Below, in pieces: positions 38,141-47,062 of a stretch of 64,000 nt of DNA. Origin of the DNA: Halorhabdus sp. CBA1104 (GTDB lineage Archaea > Halobacteriota > Halobacteria > Halobacteriales > Haloarculaceae); assembly GCF_009690625.1 (NCBI RefSeq), contig NZ_CP033878.1:1922001-1986000 (forward strand), given 5' to 3'. How positions within the stretch are numbered: the first letter of the stretch is position 1; each line of letters starts with the position of its first letter. The notes under the pieces were generated by a model that was not told where the DNA came from, searched no databases, and saw nothing but the letters and a program-made list of their open reading frames with translations. The position numbers were made by a program, and so were the translations under genes.

Positions 38141-38833
38141 TTATCCGTCGTAAGAAATGCCCAGTTCGTCGAGGAACGTCCGTGCGCCTGCGGCCGAGGA
38201 ACCAGGTCCACGCGCAGTCACGAGGTCGCCATCGACGGTGACGCTAGTCTCAGCATCGAGTTGTGCATCCCAGTCGGCCCCAGCGGCTTTGACCTCATCT
38301 TCGACCCAGTACGGTAGTTTCCGGCCGTCAGGCATGCGGTCGTGATCGTCGACGATCCCGGCTTCCCACTCGTTGGGAAAGCCAGTGACCGAGCGCCCGT
38401 CGACGAGATACCCGCCGTCGCTATCGCGCGTAAACGCCAAGATTCCGACGGTGTGACAAACGACGAGGGCTTTCCCATCGTCGCCTTCGACGGCCTCTCG
38501 AAGGGCTGTCCGTGCGTGCTTGTCTTGATTGACGTCCCATTCAGCGCCGTGGCCACCGGGGAAGACGATCGCATCGAACGACGTCGGGTCGAGGGCCGCA
38601 AGCGGTTCGGGATCGTTCAATCGCTCGTCGTTCTCGTGGATCTCCCGAACGCGTTGGGCCGTCTCCTCGCCGACCTCATCGGGATCGACCGAGCGCTCGT
38701 CCAAAACGGCAGGACCGCCAGATGGCGTCGCGACAGTGATATCGACACCCGCTTCGTCGAAAGTCGTCAACGGTTCGATACATTCTTCGCCCCAATAGCC
38801 GTGTTCACTGACAATGAATAGTGCAGTCGGCAT
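38141..38833 (-). CDS. DJ-1/PfpI superfamily protein (Hsp31-like class I amidotransferase fold)
   Basis: A 230-residue protein with the nucleophile elbow ALVVCHTVGILAF (cysteine in V-C-H), the G-G-H-G segment FPGGHGAEWDVN and the N-terminal ALFIVSEHGYWGEECIEPL, where a glutamate assists the cysteine. This pattern fits Hsp31/YhbO-like DJ-1 proteins, proposed as glyoxalases, deglycases or chaperones. A methylglyoxal synthase gene lies at 50386, across the inserted element, so the two were near neighbours before integration; a functional link is only suggestive. Confidence 0.85.
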   Translation of the reverse strand: MPTALFIVSEHGYWGEECIEPLTTFDEAGVDITVATPSGGPAVLDERSVDPDEVGEETAQRVREIHENDERLNDPEPLAALDPTSFDAIVFPGGHGAEWDVNQDKHARTALREAVEGDDGKALVVCHTVGILAFTRDSDGGYLVDGRSVTGFPNEWEAGIVDDHDRMPDGRKLPYWVEDEVKAAGADWDAQLDAETSVTVDGDLVTARGPGSSAAGARTFLDELGISYDG

Positions 38834-39396
38834 CGATGGGAAGTAGTGGACGAACAGTGAAATACTGATTGGCTACGGCAACCCGCTGGCGAGTGTGGAC
38901 ACGCTCGATGCAACAAGCAGACATTCCGGACGGCTCTGGATTGCTACTCGGCACCGCGATACGGGGGCGATTTGTATCTGTTCTACGGTGACGAGCATCT
39001 CGCAGGAATCGAGTCGCTCCCGGCGACAGCGCCCCGGGGTCTGGAGACCGGTATTGACCGATCCTCGAAAGTACTCCAGCGAACTCACAGTCAAAACGCG
39101 GTGGGGTCGACGAGGTCCGACACCAAGTCGGCCGTCGGCTAGATTGAGACACAACTTGCCGTGTCGCCTTCGCAGCGGTCGGTATCGGCGATGACCAGAT
39201 CGAATGGAGCGACTGCGAGCCCAGGCAGCCACCGTTCTGCCGTCAGTCCGACGATTGATGACCAGAGCAGCCCAATCGAGATGGTTAAGCCATCCAGTGG
39301 CCGTTCGGGTCGTCACGATCGAAACGGGCGTATCGCACAGTTCGATCCGCTTGGGTAGGGAAGCGACGCGAAACGATCCGACGAAGCAAAAGTGGA
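38834..39396. other. Gene-poor chromosomal flank left of the integrated element
   Basis: About 560 bases with no convincing gene. One plus-strand frame (38861-39142, ending TAG) has no start codon but reads like real protein in its middle (ALDCYSAPRYGGDLYLFYGD), so it may be the decayed end of a gene. Other frames are basic noise. The stretch ends at attL. Confidence 0.35.
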
Positions 39397-39415
39397 ATGC
39401 CGCCTCCCGGATTTG
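39397..39415. repeat. attL core of the integrated element
   Basis: ATGCCGCCTCCCGGATTTG, identical to 50253-50271. It corresponds to the discriminator, 3' acceptor strand and part of the T-arm of tRNA-Phe in minus orientation. This is the displaced chromosomal copy left by integration. Confidence 0.85.
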
Positions 39416-39472
39416 GCCCCTCGGGGCTGCTGTTGCCCCTGAGTCAAGCTTTCCGGCCTGAGCTAAGCAACG
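39398..39472 (-). pseudogene. tRNA-Phe-like degenerate sequence at the left end
   Basis: The match to tRNA-Phe does not stop at the 19-bp core. At the same relative position as in the real gene (39458-39467 versus 50313-50322) the D-arm sequence CTGAGCTAAG recurs, and total length (75 versus 74 bases) agrees. T8, A14 and G18-G19 positions look conserved. The acceptor 5' strand (CGTTGCT) no longer pairs with AGGCGGC and the anticodon arm is lost, so it cannot be a functional tRNA. Confidence 0.6.
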
Positions 39473-39497
39473 TTTGGCGTTCTGCGGAGAGCAAACA

Positions 39498-40508
39498 ATG
39501 GAACTCGAACCAATCGCTCCCGCAGACGCAAAGGAAATGTTCCTCGCACAACGGCGTGACGAGGTTTCAGAAGCAACGTTGCAGGGCTATCACTACCGCC
39601 TCAAGCCCTTCGTGCAGTGGTGTGACCAAGAAGGCATTAGGAATCTTAATGACCTGACTGCCCGCTCGCTTCACGAATACCGCTTGTGGCGGAAAGAAGA
39701 CGGAGACCTGAAGACGATTACCCTGAAGGGGCAGCTATCGACCCTTCGTGTGTTCCTGAAGTTCCTCGAATCAATCGACGGAGTAGAGCAGGGACTACAC
39801 GACAAGCTGCTCGTTCCCTCGGTTGAAGACGAAGAAGCAGTTAGCAACAGTATGCTTGAGGCAGAGCGGAGTGAACACATTCTCCGCTACCTCAGCAAGT
39901 ACGAATACGCCTCGAAGCGTCACACGCTCTTTGCGGTGTTGTGGCACACCGGCTGTCGGATGGGCGCGGCCCACTCTATGGATGTATCCGACTTCGACCG
40001 GGAGAATCAAGCACTAAAAATCCGGCATCGGCCCGACACCGGAACGCATCTGAAGAACAAGCAGGCTGGCGAGCGTATCTGTGCCCTCTCCGAAGAGGTG
40101 TGCGAGGTGCTGGAAGACTACATTAACGTTACCCGTGACGACGTGACCGACGAACACGGACGGGAACCCCTCTTCACGACTCAGTACGGACGGATGCACA
40201 GGTCGAAGATTCGGGAGATGGTGTATGCTGTTTCCCGTCCCTGTGCCTACGGGAAGGAATGTCCACACGGTCGAGACCCTGACTCGTGTGAGGCAGGAAA
40301 CTACACGCAGGCAAGCAAGTGTCCATCAAGCGTATCTCCCCACGATATTCGACGTGGAGCTATTACCAATCTCCTCAGGAACGAGGTTCCCAAGCAGGTT
40401 GTGTCCGACCGAGTGAACTCTTCCCCTGAAACGCTTGAAAAGCATTACTCGCAGTTGACCGAGGAGGAGAAGATGGAGCAACGAAGAGACTATCTTGAGG
40501 AACTGTGA
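39498..40508 (+). CDS. int: Tyrosine recombinase / integrase of the element
   Basis: A 336-residue XerC/D-type integrase. The N-terminal ~110 residues are a SAM-like core-binding domain (ATLQGYHYRLKPFVQWCDQE). The catalytic domain shows R154 in WHTGCRMGAAH, H282-x-x-R285 in SPHDIRRGAI, and H316-Y317 (ETLEKHYSQL) with the nucleophilic tyrosine. Cysteines at 249, 255, 264 and 275 (CAYGKECPHGRDPDSCEAGN) may bind zinc, as in many haloarchaeal integrases. I chose ATG 39498. It lies 83 bases inside attL, the usual arrangement for recombination into tRNA-Phe. Confidence 0.93.
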   Translation: MELEPIAPADAKEMFLAQRRDEVSEATLQGYHYRLKPFVQWCDQEGIRNLNDLTARSLHEYRLWRKEDGDLKTITLKGQLSTLRVFLKFLESIDGVEQGLHDKLLVPSVEDEEAVSNSMLEAERSEHILRYLSKYEYASKRHTLFAVLWHTGCRMGAAHSMDVSDFDRENQALKIRHRPDTGTHLKNKQAGERICALSEEVCEVLEDYINVTRDDVTDEHGREPLFTTQYGRMHRSKIREMVYAVSRPCAYGKECPHGRDPDSCEAGNYTQASKCPSSVSPHDIRRGAITNLLRNEVPKQVVSDRVNSSPETLEKHYSQLTEEEKMEQRRDYLEEL

Positions 40509-40513
40509 CCACT

Positions 40514-40541
40514 TGAGGCGGTAAACACACCCTCCGCCTCA
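40514..40541 (+). terminator. Hairpin after the integrase gene
   Basis: TGAGGCGG (40514-40521) and CCGCCTCA (40534-40541) form a perfect 8-bp stem five bases after the stop codon, followed by GGTTTC. The 12-base loop, TAAACACACCCT, contains the TAAACACAC motif found elsewhere in the element. Confidence 0.5.
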
Positions 40542-40663
40542 GGTTTCTAAACTACCTGTCGTTAGCTTTTGTTACCCCACGGAGCCGAGTGACGACTATA
40601 CGGAATAATCCGGGTACGGCGTAGCTGTACAATGACCTCCTTCGGTTCGTATCGGCTCTCGGT

Positions 40664-40712
40664 CACAAGCAGGGGGGAGCCTGTGTTCATCCCCCTAAAG
40701 AGGGTGCTTGTG
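40664..40712. repeat. Nested inverted repeat between integrase and glycosylase genes
   Basis: CACAAGCA (40664-40671) pairs with TGCTTGTG (40705-40712), and inside it AGGGGG (40671-40676) pairs with CCCCCT (40691-40696). It sits in the 224-base gap where two genes converge. It could be a bidirectional terminator, a structured RNA or part of a replication/recombination site. Confidence 0.45.
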
Positions 40713-40732
40713 ATTCGAGATTTCTTAATGAC

Positions 40733-41281
40733 TCAGGATGGTTGATTTCGTCGGAACTTTTCAACGTCATCACTACATCGTTCCCAGAACTCCACCCAAG
40801 TCTCTCTGTCCCAGTGCCTATGGGTATTGCTCAAGAGGTAGTGGTCCAAGCCCTTGTGATTCCAGTCAAGTTTCAGTCCCTCAAGATTCCGTCTATCAGT
40901 TCTATGGCCCGAAGCTTGTGAGTGAGTTATCTCCTTGTCGTTGATATACCGGTAGTACCACGTTGCAGCATTTTTCCCAACAAACGCAATTCGGGTTGGG
41001 TCGTGAGCATCAATCCGGTCCATCAGAGTCTCAAGACCACTCACTACTTGGTGCGCTTCAATATCGCTGTCCTTGGCTACCCTGAACTCATCAGGGTCAA
41101 CAATCTCGGTGAGATAGATACCGTACTCTTTGCCGAGTTGTCGGTAATTTTCAGGAGCTATCTGTTCGTCTGTTATCCCCGCATCCCGAAGCGTTCCCCA
41201 GAACCGATTGTTGTGATAGATGTAGTAGGCGTCTTGTTCCTTGCTCTTCGAACTCCCACAGACGAACGTATGATGCTTCAT
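40733..41281 (-). CDS. TDG/MUG-like uracil-DNA glycosylase superfamily protein, diverged
   Basis: A 182-residue protein with the layout of mismatch-type DNA glycosylases: HNNRFWGTLRDAGIT (residues ~23-37; family N-R-F-W-x-x-L-x-x-A-G), YGIYLTEIV (53-61) and PTRIAFVGKNAA (95-106). LLSNTHRHW (149-157) stands where motif 2 (family L-P-S-T-S or L-P-N-P-S) belongs. Motif 1, normally G-I-N-P-G with a catalytic asparagine, reads VCGSSKSKEQD here, so that residue is missing. It may be an altered glycosylase or only bind modified bases. I chose ATG 41281; a GTG at 41293 is also possible. It is on the same strand as, and downstream of, the primase-like gene, with a 104-base gap. Confidence 0.65.
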   Translation of the reverse strand: MKHHTFVCGSSKSKEQDAYYIYHNNRFWGTLRDAGITDEQIAPENYRQLGKEYGIYLTEIVDPDEFRVAKDSDIEAHQVVSGLETLMDRIDAHDPTRIAFVGKNAATWYYRYINDKEITHSQASGHRTDRRNLEGLKLDWNHKGLDHYLLSNTHRHWDRETWVEFWERCSDDVEKFRRNQPS

Positions 41282-41385
41282 ATCAATGTTCACAGACCCG
41301 TGTTCAATATCTATTTTGTTGCCAAGAGTGGCTAAAGAGGTAGCTGGTCAAGGGGCTTGGGCCGGTCAGGTGCTTACAGAAGTCG

Positions 41386-43152
41386 TTAGAAGTCTGGGAA
41401 GTCAAGCAGGTCCGGCCACTCGAACTTTTCTCTTTGTTCGATGACCTTCGTTCCCCTGTCGTCCACCTCCTTACACTCCGCTATTCCCAGAGTTTCGAGT
41501 AATTCCATCCGTTTCAGTACGGTTGGTTCTGTGTAGGGCGTCTGTTCCGTCAGGTCGGAAGTGGACAGGCTTCCATCGTTTTTGGGATTCAACACAGCCC
41601 GGACGACTGGACGACGCTCCTTTGGCATCGTACTCAGGGCGATACGGGCACAGACTTGAGCATCCTCTATTTCAACCTGCTTTCGACCACAGAGCAATGC
41701 GCGACCACGGGCAATATCCCGAAGAGTCGTTACAATTCGGTGAGGGCCTTCTTTCTTTGTGGTTCCATCCTTGACGGGTGCGCGAGCGTGAACGACAAGC
41801 ATAGTCAGGTACTCGAACACCTGTTGAAGCTCGTCGGAAAGGGAACTCTCCCATTCGACACTCCCGTAGCCACCGTGTTCACTCCATAGGTCGTTGAGCA
41901 ACGTCTGAACAGCCTCTTGACACCGAGCTACCTTCTTGCCGTACTCGTCGTCGTCAAACACATCCGAGACCGCCTGCGACATATCCGTCATTTTGCTCTT
42001 CTCGTGGAACACCAGCCGATTACCAGTGTGGCCCATCACGTTCCACGCTCTTTGAGGGAGTGGGGTGGTCGCACCGAGGAAGCCGAATCGGTAATCACCG
42101 GTATATCCACGTTGACCGTGTGAACCTGTGTCCCTCACGTAGCCGTCTCCGTCCATCACATTCGCAACGACGGACATCCACTTCTTGATGGAAGCTTGGT
42201 CTCCTGCGAACCAGCCACTCATATCCTTACACGTCATCAGTTTGTGCCGAATACGAGGGAGAAGGTCCATCTTCTCCAATTCCTCTTCATCCTTCGAGGG
42301 TTCTGCACTTACGAAAGAGGCGGGAGTGGCATCGTCGCTTCTCTCTACTAAATCATCTAAGCCATTGTTGAAAAACCGGATTACAGTTGATTTGCCCGCT
42401 CCAGTTTCTCCAACAATAACAAGCCCGGTGCAACTTTGCAGACCTTCGAGGAGGAGTGAAGCCGGAACGCATAGAGACGCCTCGGTTACTTCCCACGTCT
42501 GCTGGTCAAACTCTTCAAGAACCGTTTCCCGAACATCAGAGAGAGGGCTACCGGATTCTAAGCCAGCGGTGTCACCACTATCGCCGTCAGTGTGTTCATC
42601 TGCAATGTACTCCTTGTGAAGCTCCTTCAGGGCGGTCTCTCGCTCTTCTATGCTTGAGGGAGCCTGCTCAAGTCTATCTCCTGTGACAGGATAGACACGC
42701 TCTCTATCCGTCATCTCAACGTCGCTGCTACGTTCTCCACCATCGGGAAGTGGTCCCTGTACAAGGAGGAGGATATGCGTCTGTTCAGGTCCGTATTCTG
42801 CGTATGAGTCTACCGTGTCGATAATATCCTCAGCCCATTCTTCAGGTTCTCCATCGCTAACTGCGTTTTCCAACCGAATCCCGACCAAAGGGTCGTCTTC
42901 GGTTAGTGCAAACCCAAGTCCATCCATCTCAGCAGACAGTGCATCTGAGAACATCTCGGCCGCTTCATACCCGACGAACGTATCCGGGTCAGACGGGTCT
43001 ACCCGGTTGTCTGTTTTCGGGTTGGCTGGATACCTCTGCCCGTTTTCATCGGTCGACCAGCATACCCACTGGTCACGGGACTCCAACGGTTCGGGAATGT
43101 GATTGGCGAACTGTTCGTCGCTGTCGTTCGATGATTTGGTATTCGTTGACAT
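41386..43152 (-). CDS. Primase-like (AEP/NrS-1-type) domain fused to a P-loop ATPase
   Basis: A 588-residue protein. Residues ~18-170 match the N-terminal module of phage/plasmid primase-polymerases: SRDQWVCWSTDENGQRYPAN, PDTFVGYEAAEMF, DGLGFALTEDDPLVGI, and VYPVTGDRLEQAP. The catalytic acidic motif, usually I-D-L-D-x, is IRLEN (residues 92-96), so polymerase activity is probably lost. Residues ~240 onward form an ATPase with Walker A VGETGAGKSTVIRFF and later DYRFGFLGATTPLPQRAW, resembling helicase-type AAA domains; a winged-helix-like C-terminus follows (TVLKRMELLETLGIAE). Probably the replication protein of the element. ATG 43152 is chosen; the longer frame adds 33 atypical residues. Confidence 0.7.
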   Translation of the reverse strand: MSTNTKSSNDSDEQFANHIPEPLESRDQWVCWSTDENGQRYPANPKTDNRVDPSDPDTFVGYEAAEMFSDALSAEMDGLGFALTEDDPLVGIRLENAVSDGEPEEWAEDIIDTVDSYAEYGPEQTHILLLVQGPLPDGGERSSDVEMTDRERVYPVTGDRLEQAPSSIEERETALKELHKEYIADEHTDGDSGDTAGLESGSPLSDVRETVLEEFDQQTWEVTEASLCVPASLLLEGLQSCTGLVIVGETGAGKSTVIRFFNNGLDDLVERSDDATPASFVSAEPSKDEEELEKMDLLPRIRHKLMTCKDMSGWFAGDQASIKKWMSVVANVMDGDGYVRDTGSHGQRGYTGDYRFGFLGATTPLPQRAWNVMGHTGNRLVFHEKSKMTDMSQAVSDVFDDDEYGKKVARCQEAVQTLLNDLWSEHGGYGSVEWESSLSDELQQVFEYLTMLVVHARAPVKDGTTKKEGPHRIVTTLRDIARGRALLCGRKQVEIEDAQVCARIALSTMPKERRPVVRAVLNPKNDGSLSTSDLTEQTPYTEPTVLKRMELLETLGIAECKEVDDRGTKVIEQREKFEWPDLLDFPDF

Positions 43153-43548
43153 TGTTTTCCTTCTCACAAGCGAGACCCGTAGCTGGTCATCGGCAGTAGC
43201 GCTTTCGAATCCGCTACCGATTGCTGGTGAAGCGTCCAATCCTATCAGCAATCAACTGCATCACGGCCTCTGTGTGCTGATAGCAACCTCTCGTCAGGGG
43301 TCTCGCCTTACTCTATGCATAGTGCCCGAGCCACTTATTTCTTGTCAAAAATCTGTCAGGGTAGAAGTGGTATATAAATTCACTGGAGGATGGATTATTT
43401 CCATCTGTAGAGCCGATAATCTCCGAACCTAACTAATCCCACACCCAGTTTTATTTACTAATTGGGGGACCAAGGAGGAGTGTGAACACATATCACTTTC
43501 ACTTCGGCAGGCTGACCTATTTATGGTCCCCCTACAATATGTTAACCT
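43153..43548. promoter_or_regulatory. Divergent control region with a long inverted repeat
   Basis: About 400 bases, A/T-rich, between divergent operons. GGGGGACCA (43464-43472) and TGGTCCCCC (43524-43532) are perfect inverted copies. The right arm touches a TATA-like CTATTTATGG (43517-43526) located about 25 bases before the GHKL-ATPase ATG, so a bound protein would block its leaderless start. A strong TATATAAATT lies at 43371-43380 with no gene directly after it; it could drive a short RNA or a long leader. Confidence 0.55.
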
Positions 43549-45812
43549 ATGTCTGAGGCAGCCCTCTCGCCCAGAGAAATTGCCGATGAACTCATTAAAG
43601 AACGCCATACGGAGCAAGAAGTTGCTGACTTACTCCACGAAATAGAGGACCACCCTGAGGTAGATTGGGTCCCTCTGGGTCGGGAGCCGAACAACTACAG
43701 TATCGTCGAGAACCAGCAGGCAGACGCAATGGCTGCCTTCACTGAGCTGGTAGTCAACAGTATTGATGCCATTATTCTCCGTGCTTTCTTCAATCGTTTT
43801 GGAGATAGTTACTCCGGCGACGAATTTTCGTCTCTTGAAGAAGCAGCCGAGGAACTGGTAGAGGACGAGAGGGACATTATCGAGGTGATTGCTACGGGTG
43901 ACCAAAATGGTCCATTTTCACTCACTCTCTACGATAACGGATGTGGACAGCCCAGAGACGAGTTTGAGCATACATTCTTGAATGTGTTGACACCCGGTGA
44001 ATTGAAGCAGGAATTCGATTTCCTTCAGGGGAAGTATGGAATGGGGTCAACGGGGGTTCTACCGTTTTGTGGTGAAAAAGGCTACAAGCTGATTGCTTCA
44101 GCCGCCCACGATTCTCCCGGTAACTGGTCTTGGTCAATTATCCGGAAGAACCGGGACAAGACGCGCTACGAGTACTTAGTCGTGAACGGTCAACCTCTCC
44201 AATTTAATGGAGAAATCGGTGACCACGATAGCGGGACGTTCGTCAAGTGCTTCGAATTTCAGAGCGAAGTAAAGAGTACGATTACCAAACGATTCCGCCA
44301 TCGGCTGGAACGTTACATCACAGAATCTCCCATCGAAATCCAGCTAACAGATACCAGATACGATGGATGGGGGCCTGCTACCACCAAGGGACTTCTTCCA
44401 AGTATTAAAGACCGAAAGGAGTTGCTTCAGGGGAAGAGCGGATAGAACACAAATTCGATAATGATGTTCTGGGGACCAAGGATGTCGAGATTTACTTGTT
44501 CAAAGCGGAAGACCAGTTGGAAGAGATAGGCCGCTCGAAAGGAGTGAAAGAAGCCTTTGTGCGGGGAGAAAAGCAGACTCAACAGGCAATTCTATTCACT
44601 TACAACGGACAAACACACGGAGACCAAGGTCAAACCTTCATAAAACGTCGCTGTAATCTCCGTCGCATTTCCAATGACGCCCTTGTTGTCATCGACTTTA
44701 CCGATATTGACGATGCAGATGTTGTAGACCTGTTCAAACCTTCTCGGGACCGCCTTCAGAATAAAACACCGGCGAAGGTGTTGAAAAGCGAATTAGAGGA
44801 GATTATCTCGGAGAATGAGATGCTTCGAGAAGAGGAGGAGCGTCGGAAAAGCAAGGACATCAAGGAGGACACTGAAGAGTTAGAAGAGGATATTCTTGAT
44901 GAAATATTGGAGCGTAATCCCTCTCTCAAGGGGTATCTAAAAGCTGGAAACAAAACGCCAGTTATTGAGGAGGAAGGAGACGAAGAGGTTGACTATGAAG
45001 GTAACTTCTATCCCTCGAAATTCAATATAATCAAAAAATATCATTCACGGAGTGACTATCAGGTGTGGGAAGAAGACGAAGAAGACGAGATGTATGTAAA
45101 GCGAATTCCGAGTAATAGAAGCTCAATCCAGAGGTTTGAACTAGACGCTACCAACGATTTCCTTTCCAGAGAGAAAGACCCCGGCTCTATCGAAGCAGAG
45201 ATACCATCAATCATCAAATCAAAGCGGCTAAAAGACGGAATTCTAACGTTGCGGCTCGACCCGCCGGATGGACTCTCCTCGGGTGATGCTCTTACATTGA
45301 AATTGGAGGTAGAGCCAGCAGACACATCGACCGGGGAGCTAACTCGGACCTTCAGCATCCAGATTACCGACCCTGTTGAGAAGACAAGCAGGCCTTCTCC
45401 CCAAGAGGAAGAGAGCGGCGCTGGTGGTTTCGAGTTGCCTGATGCTACGTGGGTTCCAGAGGAAGACTGGGACAATCACGGTTTCAACGAGCATTCTATT
45501 GTGAGATTAGAGCCGAGTCCAGACGGTGAGATGACATTGTTTATCAATGAGGATGCAGCCCCGTTAGTCAATTTCCGGAAGCGAAATAACCTGAAAGAGA
45601 GCGGAAAAAAGTATGTCAAGCAGACCTACAAATTAGGTGTGATTCTGTATTCTGTTGGTCAGTATATGGAGATTGAACGGGAGTATGGTGAAGACCCACA
45701 CTGGGAAGAAATAGACCCTGCTGAGGTTGTTGAAACCTCAATGAAGGGTATAGCACAGTCACTTCTTGACCAAACAATCACCGACGACAAACTCGATGAC
45801 ATCACCTATTAA
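43549..45812 (+). CDS. Large GHKL-fold ATPase of the element (apparent frameshift)
   Basis: Starts MSEAALSPREIADEL. The GHKL (Hsp90/MutL/MORC-like) ATP site is clear: N-box ELVVNSIDA (residues 66-74), G1 LYDNGCGQP with aspartate 129, and glycine-rich lid GKYGMGSTGVLPF (161-173). The frame breaks at GGGG (44430-44433); one added G joins KELLQG to EERIEHKFDNDVLG, giving 754 codons. A charged coiled coil follows (residues ~405-460), then a strand-rich middle region and a C-terminal domain with VKQTYKLGVILYSVGQYM. No nuclease motif is visible. The methyltransferase gene follows after 42 bases. The role is unknown; such ATPases act as DNA clamps or conformational switches. Confidence 0.78.
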
Positions 45813-45854
45813 ATAGAAAATCTCAAATATCCTCGACGAGTGGACGGTATCAAA

Positions 45855-46939
45855 ATGGATGCTGACTCTCTACTCGACGACCTCGATTACCCTTCCCCAG
45901 ATGCTTCAGCAACTTACGAAGTGAGAAAGGGGACGCTCGGGACTTGCCAATTGCCGAGGATAGTGTAGACTTGATTTTCACGTCTCCTCCATATTGGAAA
46001 AAGAGAGACTACGGACACGAGGACCAGATAGGCCAAGAGGGTTCTCCCGAAGATTACGTTTCCAACTTGATGGAGGCATTCGACGAATGGGAACGAGTCT
46101 TGCGAGACTCGGGAACGATACTTCTCAATATCGGAGACACTTACAAAAATAAGAGCCGGATGGGGATTCCGTGGAAAGTAGCCGAAGCCGCAAGAGAAAG
46201 AGGATGGCGGGTCAGGAGTGAAATCATTTGGCACAAACCGAATGGGATGCCGACAGCTTCCGACGACCGATTTGTAAACCGCCACGAGTATATTTTCCAC
46301 TTCACCCCAAAAAGTGGGTACTATTTTGACAAGTTCGGGTACAATACCGTCTACGACGGCCCAATAGACGTGTGGAAAGTCACTCACGACCAGAACGATA
46401 CTCACCTCGCACCATTCCCGAACGAATTAGTCCAACGTGGCCTTGTAGCTGCCTGCCCTCCAGCAGTTTGTCAGTCCTGTGGTCATCCCCGACATAGAGT
46501 GGTAGAGAAATCTCTAAAGCAACTGAATGAGGACCGTCCACAGGCACGGAGAGCTATGGAGATATTTGAAGATTCAGACCTTGAGGAGAAGCATTTGGAA
46601 GCAATTCAGGCAACAGGTATTGCCGATACCGGGAAAGGACGTGAAGTACAGAATGGAACCGGTTCTAATTCTGAGGAAGTGCTTGAATTAGCATATGAGG
46701 CCAAAGATGTTCTGGGCGGTTACTTTCGAGAGTTTACTTTCCCTGAGAAAACGACAGTGGGCTGGACGGAATGTGACTGTGAAGAACGGGAGACGACACC
46801 GGGGACGGTATTAGACCCATTCGCAGGTAGTGGAACCACTATTGAGGTTGCAAAATCAATGGGACTCTCCGCAGTGGGGGTCGATATTGACCCACCTGAC
46901 AACCTCGAACAATTTACCGAATCCACCGTCGCTGAATAG
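45855..46939 (+). CDS. Beta-class DNA methyltransferase (N6-adenine or N4-cytosine; apparent frameshift)
   Basis: From ATG 45855 (MDADSLLDDLDYPSPDAS) the frame runs to GGGG at 45929-45932; one added G converts the reading to VRKGDARDLPIAEDSVDLIF, a standard methyltransferase entry, and the gene becomes 361 codons. Motif IV TSPPYW (residues 43-48) precedes motif I LDPFAGSGTTIEVAKSMG (~320-337), the beta-class order. Between them lies a target-recognition region with a likely zinc ribbon (CQSCGHPRH with ECDCEE). A shorter start at 45944 lacks the strand before motif IV. It follows the GHKL gene closely and is probably co-transcribed. No cognate restriction nuclease is recognisable. Confidence 0.85.
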
Positions 46940-47062
46940 TTCTATTAACAACAGGAATTCATTTGTACCTCCCAAAGAAATTTAACACATCTCTCCCCGA
47001 GCTAAGTAGCAGTAGTACAATTCAGAAGTTCAGTCTTCTTTTGACTGAGAGAAGTGAGTGAC

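Noticed and set aside
43549-46939. Assignment of the GHKL-methyltransferase pair to BREX or DISARM
   Set aside because: The marker genes (PglZ, BrxC, DrmA/B helicases) are absent from the element.
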